Positions 50,093 to 57,938 of a DNA stretch of 64,000 nt are shown here, piece by piece (position 1 is the first letter of the stretch; every line of letters starts with the position of its first letter). Origin of the DNA: Oscillospiraceae bacterium (GTDB lineage Bacteria > Bacillota > Clostridia > Oscillospirales > Ruminococcaceae). The notes under the pieces were generated by a model that saw nothing but the letters and a program-made list of their open reading frames with translations, had not been told where the DNA came from and searched no databases. The DNA is taken from assembly GCA_022787085.1 (NCBI GenBank), contig JALFVE010000038.1:33809-97808 (forward strand), read 5' to 3'. The position numbers and the translations under genes were made by a program.

Positions 50093-51316
50093 ATGAAATC
50101 AAATAAAATAATTGCTATGTTCTGCGTATTGGCTTTGCCGGCGGCTTTTTCAGGGTGTGGAAATAAAATTAACGACAGCGGTGATATTGAAAATGACATA
50201 TCCGATATAGTTGAGACTATGAATAATGAAACGTCTGCTGCAAGTACAGAAATATCTGTTCATGAAGTCGGAAAAAGCAATACAACAGAAAAGCAGATCG
50301 AAGTTGGAGCTGGTGGAATAGAAGAACTGAATCTTATTGTTGAACAGGATATTGCGGATACAATTGATGCTCTTTCGTCAGATTACGAGCAGCTGACAAA
50401 AGAAATTGATACATATGAAAAGTATTTAAACAATATTGATGCCATAGAATTGTTTTACTCTAAGGCGGAGACGGTTAACGAAGAGCTTTGCATAAAAATG
50501 TATGAATACAGCCTGAGCTACGCTGAATTGATCGTTAATTCCGACAGGTCTTTTGATGACAAATATAATGATTTTGAACAAATGTATGATGCTGTTTACG
50601 AGGATGGCGGTGATGACATATATGACGGAATATATGACGGAATACTGGATGATATGTATGATGATTTCTATGACGGAATTGTAAAAGATGGCGCTCGTGA
50701 CCAATTCAACGGAAGTGATAGGTATAATGTTCGTTCCGATGAGTATCAGCGCTGGAGTGATACTCGTTCTGAGGTTTATTCCTTCTGGTCTGATTTTCGT
50801 TCTGATGTTTATGGCTTTTGGTCAGATATGAGGAGTGAAATGTGGAGCGAAGATACTGAAAGAGCTGAGAAAAAAATTGAAAAATTCAAGAAAAAAATCG
50901 AAAAGCTGAAAAACAGACAATCAGAGACAGCCCAAGAAACAACTATATCTGAAAATGCAGATGTTAATATAGATTCAACACTGCAGAATGACGGCTTTGA
51001 CGAAAGTAATACAATAAAGAAAAAAGACGGATCTGTTTCTTCAACGGTCGTTTCAGAAGGTATCAGACCAGAAATAAAAGAAGCTTTAGATGAATACGAA
51101 AGCTTTTTTGATGACTACTGTGAATTTATGACAAAATATCAGGAAAATACCGATGATTTGGATATCCTTTCAGATTATATCGATATTATGTATAAATACG
51201 ATGAGATAATGGAAAAACTGGAGGAACTTAAAAACACTGAATTAACAGATGAAGAGGAAAAATACTACCTTGAGGTACAGAGCAGGATAACATCAAAATT
51301 ATTAAGCATATCATGA
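50093..51316 (+). CDS. repeat-containing acidic lipoprotein (hypothetical)
   Basis: The 407 residues start with a lipoprotein signal ending in the lipobox FSGC. The middle holds two repeat zones: a Tyr/Asp/Gly run of the type DGIYDGILDDMYDDFYDG, and an array of about 12 residues with core RSEVYSFWSD, RSDVYGFWSD and RSEMWSED. A Lys-rich coiled coil (AEKKIEKFKKKIEKLKN) and a helical C-terminus (DEYESFFDDYCEFM) follow. The gene is visibly more AT-rich than its neighbours, a possible sign of transfer. The start at 50093 follows GGGAGGAG; the upstream frame overlaps merR. No function is recognised. Confidence 0.75.
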   Translation: MKSNKIIAMFCVLALPAAFSGCGNKINDSGDIENDISDIVETMNNETSAASTEISVHEVGKSNTTEKQIEVGAGGIEELNLIVEQDIADTIDALSSDYEQLTKEIDTYEKYLNNIDAIELFYSKAETVNEELCIKMYEYSLSYAELIVNSDRSFDDKYNDFEQMYDAVYEDGGDDIYDGIYDGILDDMYDDFYDGIVKDGARDQFNGSDRYNVRSDEYQRWSDTRSEVYSFWSDFRSDVYGFWSDMRSEMWSEDTERAEKKIEKFKKKIEKLKNRQSETAQETTISENADVNIDSTLQNDGFDESNTIKKKDGSVSSTVVSEGIRPEIKEALDEYESFFDDYCEFMTKYQENTDDLDILSDYIDIMYKYDEIMEKLEELKNTELTDEEEKYYLEVQSRITSKLLSIS

Positions 51317-51323
51317 TACCTCA

Positions 51324-51354
51324 GAAAACAGCCGCCGTATCAGCGGCTGTTTTC
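51324..51354 (+). terminator. terminator after the repeat lipoprotein
   Basis: GAAAACAGCCGC (51324-51335) pairs perfectly with GCGGCTGTTTTC (51343-51354). The T-run is within the stem's 3' arm. Confidence 0.75.
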
Positions 51355-51437
51355 TGTCTCATCATAGTTGAAAATAACATATTATCTTCCTTAAAATCGT
51401 TAAATATATACAAATCACCGAAAAGCATTACATTCGC

Positions 51438-51466
51438 TTTACAAAATCTGCCGACTGTGGTATATT
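51438..51466 (+). promoter_or_regulatory. promoter of the amino-acid-type binding protein gene
   Basis: TTTACA (51438-51443), 17 bases, TATATT (51461-51466). Confidence 0.75.
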
Positions 51467-51523
51467 ATTGCGTGGGGAATAAAAACCCCGAGAAGATTTT
51501 TTGAGAATCAAGGAGAAGATAAT

Positions 51524-52402
51524 ATGAAAAAGCTTAGAATTATTGCAGCACTTGCAGCAGTTGCAATGGCAATGACATTTGCAGGCTGCGGCGGAGCATC
51601 CGAAAATACCGCATCCGAAGATACCGCAGCACCCGCCGAAAGCGCCGACGGAGCAGAGCAGGCTGCTGACGAATCGCTTCAGAAGGTGCTTGACAGCGGC
51701 AGACTTATTCTGGGACTTGACGCAACCTTTGAGCCTATGGGCTACACCAATGAGAAGGACGAGATAGTAGGATTTGATATCGACGTGGCAAGCGAGGTTT
51801 GCGCAAGAATGGGCGTAGAGCTTGTCAAGGAGCCTATCGACTGGGATACAAAGGAGCAGGACCTTGCCGTAGGCAGGATCGACTGCATCTGGAACGGAAT
51901 GAGCATCAATCCCTCAAGAGCCGAGCAGATGAATCTTTCCGACCCTTACATGAAGAATGCCATGGTGTTTGTAGTACCCGCATCCTCCGAGGTTGCATCC
52001 ATGGGAGATCTGACAGGAAAGAATATTGCGGTTCAGAACGGTTCCTCTGCCCAGGAGATACTTGAGGCTTCCGAGCTTTGCACCTCCGATTCACCCGTTT
52101 CGGTGACAGCAATGGCGACAAATGTTGAGGCTCTCCAGCAGCTTGATCTTGGTCTTGTGGACGCAGTATTCCTTGACAGCGTTGTGGCAAACTACCAGAT
52201 CACCTCCGGGGGCAAGGATTACAAGGTGCTTCCCGACGGACTCGAGGAGGAGGAATATGCTATCGGCTTCCGCAAGGAAGATCAGGCGCTCCGTGACGAG
52301 GTACAGAGGATACTCTGCGAGATGAAGGCAGACGGCAAGCTGGGCGAGATATCCAAAGCATGGTTCGGCAGCGATATCACAACCGTTGAGGCAGCACAGT
52401 AA
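51524..52402 (+). CDS. family-3 ABC solute-binding lipoprotein (amino acid type)
   Basis: The 292-residue lipoprotein has the lipobox FAGC at about residues 19-22 and an Ala/Glu-rich linker. The binding domain shows LILGLDATFEPMGYTNEKDE, VGFDIDVASEVCARMGVELV and IDCIWNGMSINPSRAEQMNL, the pattern of polar amino acid receptors (GlnH/FliY type). No permease or ATPase gene follows: a terminator comes at once and the next gene is unrelated. The transporter core may be elsewhere, or the gene may have been left alone by rearrangement. Confidence 0.92.
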   Translation: MKKLRIIAALAAVAMAMTFAGCGGASENTASEDTAAPAESADGAEQAADESLQKVLDSGRLILGLDATFEPMGYTNEKDEIVGFDIDVASEVCARMGVELVKEPIDWDTKEQDLAVGRIDCIWNGMSINPSRAEQMNLSDPYMKNAMVFVVPASSEVASMGDLTGKNIAVQNGSSAQEILEASELCTSDSPVSVTAMATNVEALQQLDLGLVDAVFLDSVVANYQITSGGKDYKVLPDGLEEEEYAIGFRKEDQALRDEVQRILCEMKADGKLGEISKAWFGSDITTVEAAQ

Positions 52403-52420
52403 ATTTTTCTGACTATATAA

Positions 52421-52453
52421 AAAACGCTTTCGGAGCATTCCGAAGGCGTTTTT
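52421..52453 (+). terminator. terminator after the binding protein gene
   Basis: The stem AAAACGC-TTTCGGA with TCCGAAG-GCGTTTTT (52421-52453) ends in five T. Confidence 0.88.
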
Positions 52454-52485
52454 CCATAACAAAATCAAATTATAAGGAGGACAAA

Positions 52486-52818
52486 ATGAGCATCACAGTA
52501 AATATATATTACACAGGCAAAAACGGCAGCGCGTTGAAATTTGCCGAGGAAATGGAAAGCAGCGGAACAGCAGAGCTTATACGAAACGAGGATGGGAATG
52601 AAAAATACGAATATTTTCAATCTCTTGAGGATAAGGAGACCGTCCTGCTGATCGACAGCTGGAGAGACAGTGAAGCGATCGACAGACACCATTTAACGCC
52701 AATGATGCAGAAGATCACAGAGCTTCGTGAAAAATACGACCTTCATATGAGAGTGGAGCGCTATATTCCCGATGAAAATGGAGTGCCCCGAAGCGACAGG
52801 GAATATATCAGAGAATAG
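52486..52818 (+). CDS. ABM-domain (antibiotic biosynthesis monooxygenase-like) protein
   Basis: The 110-residue ferredoxin-like protein resembles putative quinol monooxygenases of the ABM family: ITVNIYYTGKNGSALKFAEE, NEKYEYFQSLEDKETVLLID and SWRDSEAIDRHHLTPMMQKI with the typical Trp and paired His. Most bacterial members have no proven substrate; some act on quinones or heme. AAGGAGGAC precedes the ATG. It is convergent with an AraC gene whose stop lies next to its own, so regulation by that neighbour is not implied by layout. Confidence 0.8.
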   Translation: MSITVNIYYTGKNGSALKFAEEMESSGTAELIRNEDGNEKYEYFQSLEDKETVLLIDSWRDSEAIDRHHLTPMMQKITELREKYDLHMRVERYIPDENGVPRSDREYIRE

Positions 52819-52819
52819 C

Positions 52820-53662
52820 TTATAAATCGCCCCGTCTGCTTCGTCTGTATTCTGTGGGAGTCATACCCGTGACCTTGCGGAATGCCCTTGAGAAATACAG
52901 ATTATTCTCATATCCTGCTGAGCGTGCGGCGGCGGTCACGGAGATGTCAGTTTCCGAAAGGAGCTTTTTCGCCTGTTCAATTCTGAAATCAATAAGATAA
53001 TCCGATGGAGCGGTGTTAAGCTCGGTCCTGAAAAGCCTGAAAAGGGTGCTTCGTGAAACAGCCGCAGCGGCAGCGATATCGTCAACGGAAATGGGCAGGG
53101 GATAGTTAACGGCAATGTAATCGAGAGCCGCTCGGAGACATCTGTGCCGTTCCTCGCTGCGTTTTGAGGGAGGAGAGCAGTTTCCCGAGCGCTTAACAAG
53201 AGCCGCCAGCAGGCGATATAGAGTTCCCGTCAGCTCAAGGCTGTTATAAAGCTCCTGTCCGGGATTTTCGGTGATAGCCTCCATCAGCGGGAGGATGTCC
53301 TCGCCGCAGCCGCTCATAACAGGAGCTTCGGGAGTAAAATCCGTCCTGCTGAGAATAATTTCCGCATCCGCCCCCGTAAAATTCACCCAGCGGTATTCCC
53401 ACGGGTCATCGGGGTCGGGATAATATTCGATTTCGGTAAAGGGTCTTATCAGGAAAATATCCCCCGCCGAAAGGTCAAAGCAGCCCTGAGGGGTGCAGTA
53501 AACTCCCTTTCCGGAAACCACATAGTGGAGGATATACTGCTCTCTGACGCCCTTGCCCCATCTTTGCGCCGCACTGCACTGCTGATGCCCCGAATAGGTT
53601 ACGGAGAGTGAAACAAATTCCGATGGCAGCGCTCTCACAGCATATTTAAAGGCTTCGCTCAT
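52820..53662 (-). CDS. AraC family transcriptional regulator with cupin
   Basis: The 280-residue regulator has an N-terminal cupin (VSGKGVYCTPQGCFDLSAGD, then FLIRPFTEIEYYPDPDDPWE) of the kind that binds sugars, and a C-terminal AraC domain with ISVDDIAAAAAVSRSTLFRL and VTAAARSAGYENNLYFSRAF plus KVTGMTPTEYR. The PDDPWEYRWVNFTG stretch is common in regulators of glycoside use. No sugar gene is adjacent, so the target is unknown. Confidence 0.92.
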   Translation of the reverse strand: MSEAFKYAVRALPSEFVSLSVTYSGHQQCSAAQRWGKGVREQYILHYVVSGKGVYCTPQGCFDLSAGDIFLIRPFTEIEYYPDPDDPWEYRWVNFTGADAEIILSRTDFTPEAPVMSGCGEDILPLMEAITENPGQELYNSLELTGTLYRLLAALVKRSGNCSPPSKRSEERHRCLRAALDYIAVNYPLPISVDDIAAAAAVSRSTLFRLFRTELNTAPSDYLIDFRIEQAKKLLSETDISVTAAARSAGYENNLYFSRAFRKVTGMTPTEYRRSRRGDL

Positions 53663-53742
53663 TTCAGTTACCGCCCTTCAAAAAAATTCAGATCAGCATA
53701 ATTATACCATATTTTCCGATATTCCGCAAGAAAAAAATAAAG

Positions 53743-53775
53743 CCCACAGAAAAAACACAGCGTTTTTTCTGTGGG
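53743..53775. terminator. strong hairpin between two minus-strand genes
   Basis: CCCACAGAAAAAAC (53743-53756) pairs perfectly with GTTTTTTCTGTGGG (53762-53775). With A-rich DNA on its left it works as a minus-strand terminator for the gene ending at 53874; TAATTTT follows on the plus strand. Confidence 0.7.
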
Positions 53776-53790
53776 TAATTTTGTATAAGC

Positions 53791-53876
53791 TAATACTAAT
53801 TCTCTTCCAACCTACAGACAGATACGGCAGCTATAATTCCGTCACTCGTCAATAGAACGGTAGAGAATTAGTATTA
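53791..53876. repeat. 86-base palindromic element touching a stop codon
   Basis: TAATACTAATTCTCT (53791-53805) is a perfect 15-base inverted repeat of AGAGAATTAGTATTA (53862-53876). The 56-base interior holds a smaller ACGG/CCGT hairpin. The outer arm supplies the TAA stop of the minus-strand gene at 53874. It resembles a REP- or MITE-like palindrome, but only one copy is present in the window. Confidence 0.6.
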
Positions 53877-54554
53877 TTCGGAAATGCCGTTAAAAAAACC
53901 GTTTCTGTTGTAAATACCCGCAGCGGAAAGCCCGGATAGCTGAGCGAGATTCTGAAGCTCGGAGCCTTTCTTTGCCATCTTCGCACCATAGGAATAAGTG
54001 CCCTTGAAGAGATTTTTTACTCCCGAAGGGTCTGCCTTGACAGCCTCCTCGTCAACGGAAAGGGTGTTGTCCTCGTTAACGGTAATGCCTGCCCGTGACA
54101 GGGCACTTTGAAAAGATCTTGTAATACCGGTCAAGCTGTCACCCGTAAGCTTTGCGGCAGCGGAAGAGGTGTTTTTCAGAGCGTAAACAGTGTCGTTATA
54201 ATTATCCGCAAATTTCATTACAGCAGCCGCCGTATCATCGGCAGAGAGCTTGTTTCCGTCCATAAGAGCCGCCGCAGAAATGCTTAGATCCGAGGCGCTC
54301 TTTTTCAGCTTTGCAGAATTTTCGGTCTCAGAGAGCGAGCCGCTCTGAAAATACTTTGAAACAGAATTATCTGAAGTGTCGGTTCTGTTGAGATAGGTCT
54401 TACCTGTTTTTTCGCTGAGTTTGGAGTAAGCCTTTTTCAGCATTTTTGAATTGACCGAGGAACGACCGAGGAGAGAAGCGAGCTGATCTGAAGTGCTGCC
54501 TCCCGAGCGGCTGTACATATTGGCTTTGTAATGGGAAATGCCTCTGAGAGCCAT
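53874..54554 (-). CDS. FliD C-terminal-like protein, orphan
   Basis: The 226-residue protein resembles the C-terminal part of the flagellar cap protein FliD: FADNYNDTVYALKNTSSAAA, then FQSALSRAGITVNEDNTLSV, DEEAVKADPSGVKNLF and a final helix. The N-terminal filament and D2-D3 domains of FliD are missing and no flagellar gene lies nearby. An SRSGGS-like Ser-rich N-terminus precedes the domain, with no signal peptide. It follows the dehydratase-activase-like gene by 17 bases in the same operon. It may be a relic or a separate small coiled-coil protein with another role. Confidence 0.6.
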   Translation of the reverse strand: MALRGISHYKANMYSRSGGSTSDQLASLLGRSSVNSKMLKKAYSKLSEKTGKTYLNRTDTSDNSVSKYFQSGSLSETENSAKLKKSASDLSISAAALMDGNKLSADDTAAAVMKFADNYNDTVYALKNTSSAAAKLTGDSLTGITRSFQSALSRAGITVNEDNTLSVDEEAVKADPSGVKNLFKGTYSYGAKMAKKGSELQNLAQLSGLSAAGIYNRNGFFNGISE

Positions 54555-54571
54555 TTAAACCGATCTCCTTA

Positions 54572-55834
54572 TCACTTTTTATTATCAGCCATCTGCTGCT
54601 TAGCGGTAGAAAGCATGAGCTTGATCCTGTTTTCCTGATTAACTCGTGTAGCGCCGGGGTCATAGTCAATGGGAACGATATTAGACTGAGGGAAGGTCTC
54701 TCTCAGCTTTCTTATCATGCCCTTGCCGATGATGTGATTGGGCAGGCAGCCGAAGGGCTGAGCGCAGACAATATTGTTAATGCCCATGTGTATCATGTCC
54801 ACCATTTCTGCGGTCAGGAGCCATCCTTCACCCATCTTGTTGGCAGGGGAGATGAAAGGCTCAACGTCCTTTTTAGCCTCCTCAAAGGGAGTGGGACCGA
54901 AGAATCTGGTTCCCTTCACCGCCTTGATGATCTTGTTCTGCATCATCTTGAAGAAGCCCTTGACAGCGGTGGAAGCGACATATTTTTTATATTTAACGTG
55001 ATAAAGCTCAGTTTCCACAACATGGTGATCGCCCATGAAAATAAGGAAATCAATAAGACCGGGGCAATAAACCTCGCAGCCCTCCGATTCAAGGAATTTC
55101 TGAAGCTCGTTGTTGCCGAGGGGAGAATACTTGATAAAAATCTCGCCCACAATGCCAACCTTTATCTTGTCGGGATCGGGGGTATAAGGAACATTATCGA
55201 AATCCTCCACGATCTCCTTTGAAACCTTGTCGAAAGCGCCGAAATTGAAATTGATCTCCACAAGCTTGTCCACCCATTTGTCAATGAGCCTGTCGCAGTC
55301 GCCCTTGTTAGTCTCATAAGGGCGGACCTGATTGGAGATGAGCATGATAAGGTCGGCGTAGCACACCGCAGTAATAAGCTCGGCAAGGAGAGGAGGAGTC
55401 AGATGAAAGCCTGGATTTTTTTCAAGGCTTGCAAGATTCAATGAAATAACGGGGATCTGATCCATACCGCACTTATGCAGAGCCTTTCTGATAAGATGGA
55501 TATAATTGGAAGCACGGCAGCCGCCGCCCGACTGTATCATCATCAGAGCGGTCTTGTTAACGTCATACTGCTCCGATTTAAGAGCGTCGATAAACTGACC
55601 GATGCACAGCAGTGCAGGGTAGCAGGTGTCGTTGTGAACGTACCTGAGGCCCTCGTCAACGATCCTTCTTCCTGTAGTGGTAAGGAGCTTGACCTTGTAG
55701 CCGTGGTTATTGAAAATTCTTTCCAGAAGTCTGAAATGTATGGGAAGCATATTGGGAATAAGAATGGTATATTCCCTGCGCATTTCCTCGGTAAAGAGCA
55801 GTCTGCCCTGTTCATTGTAGATAAGCTCTGCCAT
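54572..55834 (-). CDS. 2-hydroxyacyl-CoA dehydratase activase-related protein (DUF2229/COG3581 type)
   Basis: The 420 residues correspond to the C-terminal part of the large activase-related proteins: YTILIPNMLPIHFRLLERIF, VHNDTCYPALLCIGQFIDAL with two conserved Cys, QSGGGCRASNYIHLIRKAL with another Cys, and AQPFGCLPNHIIGKGMIRKL. The Cys residues suggest an Fe-S cluster. In many Clostridia this part is fused to an ASKHA ATPase with a second activase domain, which is not adjacent here. The reaction is unknown, though the relatives energise radical dehydratases. The start follows a GATATTCCTTT leader with weak GAGG. Confidence 0.82.
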   Translation of the reverse strand: MAELIYNEQGRLLFTEEMRREYTILIPNMLPIHFRLLERIFNNHGYKVKLLTTTGRRIVDEGLRYVHNDTCYPALLCIGQFIDALKSEQYDVNKTALMMIQSGGGCRASNYIHLIRKALHKCGMDQIPVISLNLASLEKNPGFHLTPPLLAELITAVCYADLIMLISNQVRPYETNKGDCDRLIDKWVDKLVEINFNFGAFDKVSKEIVEDFDNVPYTPDPDKIKVGIVGEIFIKYSPLGNNELQKFLESEGCEVYCPGLIDFLIFMGDHHVVETELYHVKYKKYVASTAVKGFFKMMQNKIIKAVKGTRFFGPTPFEEAKKDVEPFISPANKMGEGWLLTAEMVDMIHMGINNIVCAQPFGCLPNHIIGKGMIRKLRETFPQSNIVPIDYDPGATRVNQENRIKLMLSTAKQQMADNKK

Positions 55835-55873
55835 AAAGGAATATCAGCCTCATTTCATAAAATATATACAATA

Positions 55874-55902
55874 ATTATATCATATTTGAAACGATTTTAC
55901 AA
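55874..55902 (-). promoter_or_regulatory. promoter of the activase-related operon
   Basis: Minus strand TTGTAA (55902-55897), 17 bases, perfect TATAAT (55879-55874). Confidence 0.75.
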
Positions 55903-55917
55903 GGGGAATTTGAAATA

Positions 55918-56394
55918 TTATTTATTAGAAAGTGATGAAAAATTATCTGCAAAATTATTAAGGAAATCGACCCAGCTTTCTCCCGCAATAAAAACGTCAT
56001 CCGCAATAATGTAGATCCTGCCGCTTTCCCCGACAGCGATAAAATCGTCATTAATAAGCCCCAGAGGGATAATATAATCCTTCATAGCGTCGGAAAGCTG
56101 CTTGAAAAGGTGAGCAGCGTCGTAAATATTTTCGGGATAAACCACCATTTTATTCTCAATATCCTGATTTTCGGTAACAACGAACTGCCCGTTTTCAAAC
56201 TGCCCGTGCTTGCCGATGGATAAATTATAAAAATCGTTAATGATCTCTCTTGCCGTCTCGGAGACCCGATAGCCCTCCTCATCAAAAAAAGCAAAACACT
56301 CCTCAAGGGAATCCTCCGACATAAAGCGCTGTTTTCCGTAGCCGCAGGAATCAATAAGCTTCCTTGCCCTATCTGAAAGACCGTTAAGCTCCAT
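55918..56394 (-). CDS. SUKH-3-type immunity domain protein
   Basis: The 158 residues resemble the SUKH-3 immunity family: FDEEGYRVSETAREIINDFY, then a variable middle, and LINDDFIAVGESGRIYIIAD with AGESWVDFLNNFADN at the end. SUKH proteins neutralise nuclease or deaminase toxins of contact-dependent systems. No toxin gene is next to it, so it could be an orphan immunity gene or a domesticated member. ATG 56394 is chosen because the extension to 56568 crosses the promoter region. Its promoter is at 56478-56450. Confidence 0.7.
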   Translation of the reverse strand: MELNGLSDRARKLIDSCGYGKQRFMSEDSLEECFAFFDEEGYRVSETAREIINDFYNLSIGKHGQFENGQFVVTENQDIENKMVVYPENIYDAAHLFKQLSDAMKDYIIPLGLINDDFIAVGESGRIYIIADDVFIAGESWVDFLNNFADNFSSLSNK

Positions 56395-56449
56395 ACAAAT
56401 GTTCCATCCTTTCCGTCTGCCCGCAGGGGGCACTATAAATCCAAAATAC

Positions 56450-56478
56450 ATTATACACCTTTGACGGAAAAATGTCAA
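56450..56478 (-). promoter_or_regulatory. promoter of the SUKH-type gene
   Basis: Minus strand TTGACA (56478-56473), 17 bases, perfect TATAAT (56455-56450). Confidence 0.85.
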
Positions 56479-56526
56479 GTTTTTTAAAATAATCATGCCC
56501 ATTCCGCAAAATCCCACCAAACCCCC

Positions 56527-56555
56527 TTGACAATTTTTTCGGAAAAGTGTATAAT
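56527..56555 (+). promoter_or_regulatory. promoter of the exported hypothetical protein gene
   Basis: TTGACA (56527-56532), 17 bases, perfect TATAAT (56550-56555). It is divergent from the SUKH promoter 50 bases away. Confidence 0.88.
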
Positions 56556-56612
56556 AAGGTATGTGCATTAATTTTGTGTAAAAAAGCAGAGATATTCAAA
56601 AGGAAGATAGCC

Positions 56613-57656
56613 ATGCTCGTTTCATCGGAAAAAGCAAATAAGCGTGCCGAGGAGGCAGTATATTTTGCCCGCAGGCATCCATGGGCGAAATACCCCTGCC
56701 TTGCCGCCGTGTCAGTAATATACTCAGCAGAATATATCCGCCTGAAGCTCAGCGAAGCAGGGGATAGGATAAGGGAGAAGATCAGTGAGTCAAGCCGTCC
56801 CATAGGCTGCAGGATAGCCTCAGCGGTTCTTTCTGCCGCCTTTGCATTTATGGCAGTACCCTTCTGCGAGATAACCGCCTCAGCGGAGGATATTCCCGCT
56901 CCCGCCGTGACAGCCGGGGAGCAGGCAGAGGAGGGCGCAGCTCAGACAGAGGCAGGGTCCTCTCAGTCCGTGGAGACAGAGCTTCCCAAGCCATGGACTC
57001 AGCTTTATCCCAGAAAAAAGACCGCCGAAACCCCCAAGGAAATAGCCGAATTGGTGACAATGGCAGGTCTTGCGGAAAACGACAGCAGTTATCGTATCAC
57101 GCTTAATATAAAGACTCTCAAGAAGGAGATCACCGCCGATTTCAAAGAATCCCCCCGATATATGGAGCAGGTGGCAGAAGCCTTCGGAAAATACGGCATA
57201 TCCTGTGAGGGGCTGAATATCCGCCCCGTGGATGTTACCGTCTATACCAATGAGGAAAGAAGAGTATTGCAGCTTTCCGAGGGATATTCGGCGGATATCA
57301 CCTTCCCGATACCCGATGATATGAAAAATCATCTTGACGACCTGAAGATAATCAGGCTGGAGGATGACGGCTCCATCGCAATTCTGGATTATAGCTTAGG
57401 AAAGAATACAGTGACCTTCAATACCGAGCATTTTTCGGTTTTCGCCCTTGTGGCATATAAGGATCCGGAAACCCCCGTTTCAGCGGAAAATATAGCCAGC
57501 GGCGCAGGAATGACCGCATCTGCCGCACCCGACGCAGTCCTTTCCGCAGTGAGCCCGGTATTTCCCGAGGATAAAAACCGCTTCAGGAAAAAGAGGAAGC
57601 GTACAGTTTACCGAATTAAGCGAATCGCAAAGGAAAATCAGCTTCTGCTCTTGTAA
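56613..57656 (+). CDS. exported hypothetical protein
   Basis: The 347-residue protein has an unusual N-terminus: about 62 residues of basic helical sequence precede one hydrophobic segment (about 65-85, IASAVLSAAFAFMAVPFCEI) ending in ASA, a possible signal-peptidase site. The following part is Ala/Glu/Pro-rich, then comes a globular region with a YSADITFPIPDDM and NTEHFSVFALVAY block, a pattern seen near the ends of Clostridial surface domains. The last 25 residues are strongly basic (KKRKRTVYRIKRIAK). I know no function. The ATG follows AAAGGAAGATAG. Confidence 0.7.
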   Translation: MLVSSEKANKRAEEAVYFARRHPWAKYPCLAAVSVIYSAEYIRLKLSEAGDRIREKISESSRPIGCRIASAVLSAAFAFMAVPFCEITASAEDIPAPAVTAGEQAEEGAAQTEAGSSQSVETELPKPWTQLYPRKKTAETPKEIAELVTMAGLAENDSSYRITLNIKTLKKEITADFKESPRYMEQVAEAFGKYGISCEGLNIRPVDVTVYTNEERRVLQLSEGYSADITFPIPDDMKNHLDDLKIIRLEDDGSIAILDYSLGKNTVTFNTEHFSVFALVAYKDPETPVSAENIASGAGMTASAAPDAVLSAVSPVFPEDKNRFRKKRKRTVYRIKRIAKENQLLLL

Positions 57657-57676
57657 ATTCACCGTAAATCATAATT

Positions 57677-57706
57677 ATCCCGCAGTTCTTCTGCGGGATT
57701 TTTTTG
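57677..57706 (+). terminator. terminator before the ATP-grasp operon
   Basis: ATCCCGCAG (57677-57685) pairs with CTGCGGGAT (57691-57699), followed by seven T. Confidence 0.92.
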
Positions 57707-57834
57707 CACAGCAAAATTTATAAATTTGCAATTTACATAATAATATTATTCAAAATATAGGGAAATAATTCACATTTTGGCGGATATATACCATATAAAT
57801 GAATTTTAAAATGTTAATTCCGTCAAAAACATGC

Positions 57835-57863
57835 TTGACAATAAATCAAATTGGTGGTATCAT
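57835..57863 (+). promoter_or_regulatory. promoter of the six-gene ATP-grasp operon
   Basis: TTGACA (57835-57840), 17 bases, TATCAT (57858-57863). The 130 bases between the preceding terminator and this promoter are AT-rich, with no other feature seen. Confidence 0.8.
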
Positions 57864-57874
57864 TAAAGCATAGA

Positions 57875-57913
57875 AACAAGGGCGTTTCGGAGATTACCCG
57901 AAACGCCCTTGTT
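57875..57913 (+). promoter_or_regulatory. very stable leader hairpin of the ATP-grasp operon
   Basis: AACAAGGGCGTTTCGG (57875-57890) is perfectly complementary to CCGAAACGCCCTTGTT (57898-57913), a 16-base-pair stem with a seven-base loop. It begins at about +5 of the transcript and ends 26 bases before the first start codon. There is no T-run, so it is more likely an mRNA-stabilising or control element than a terminator. Confidence 0.7.
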
Positions 57914-57938
57914 CATATGCAGAAAAGAGATGAAGAAT

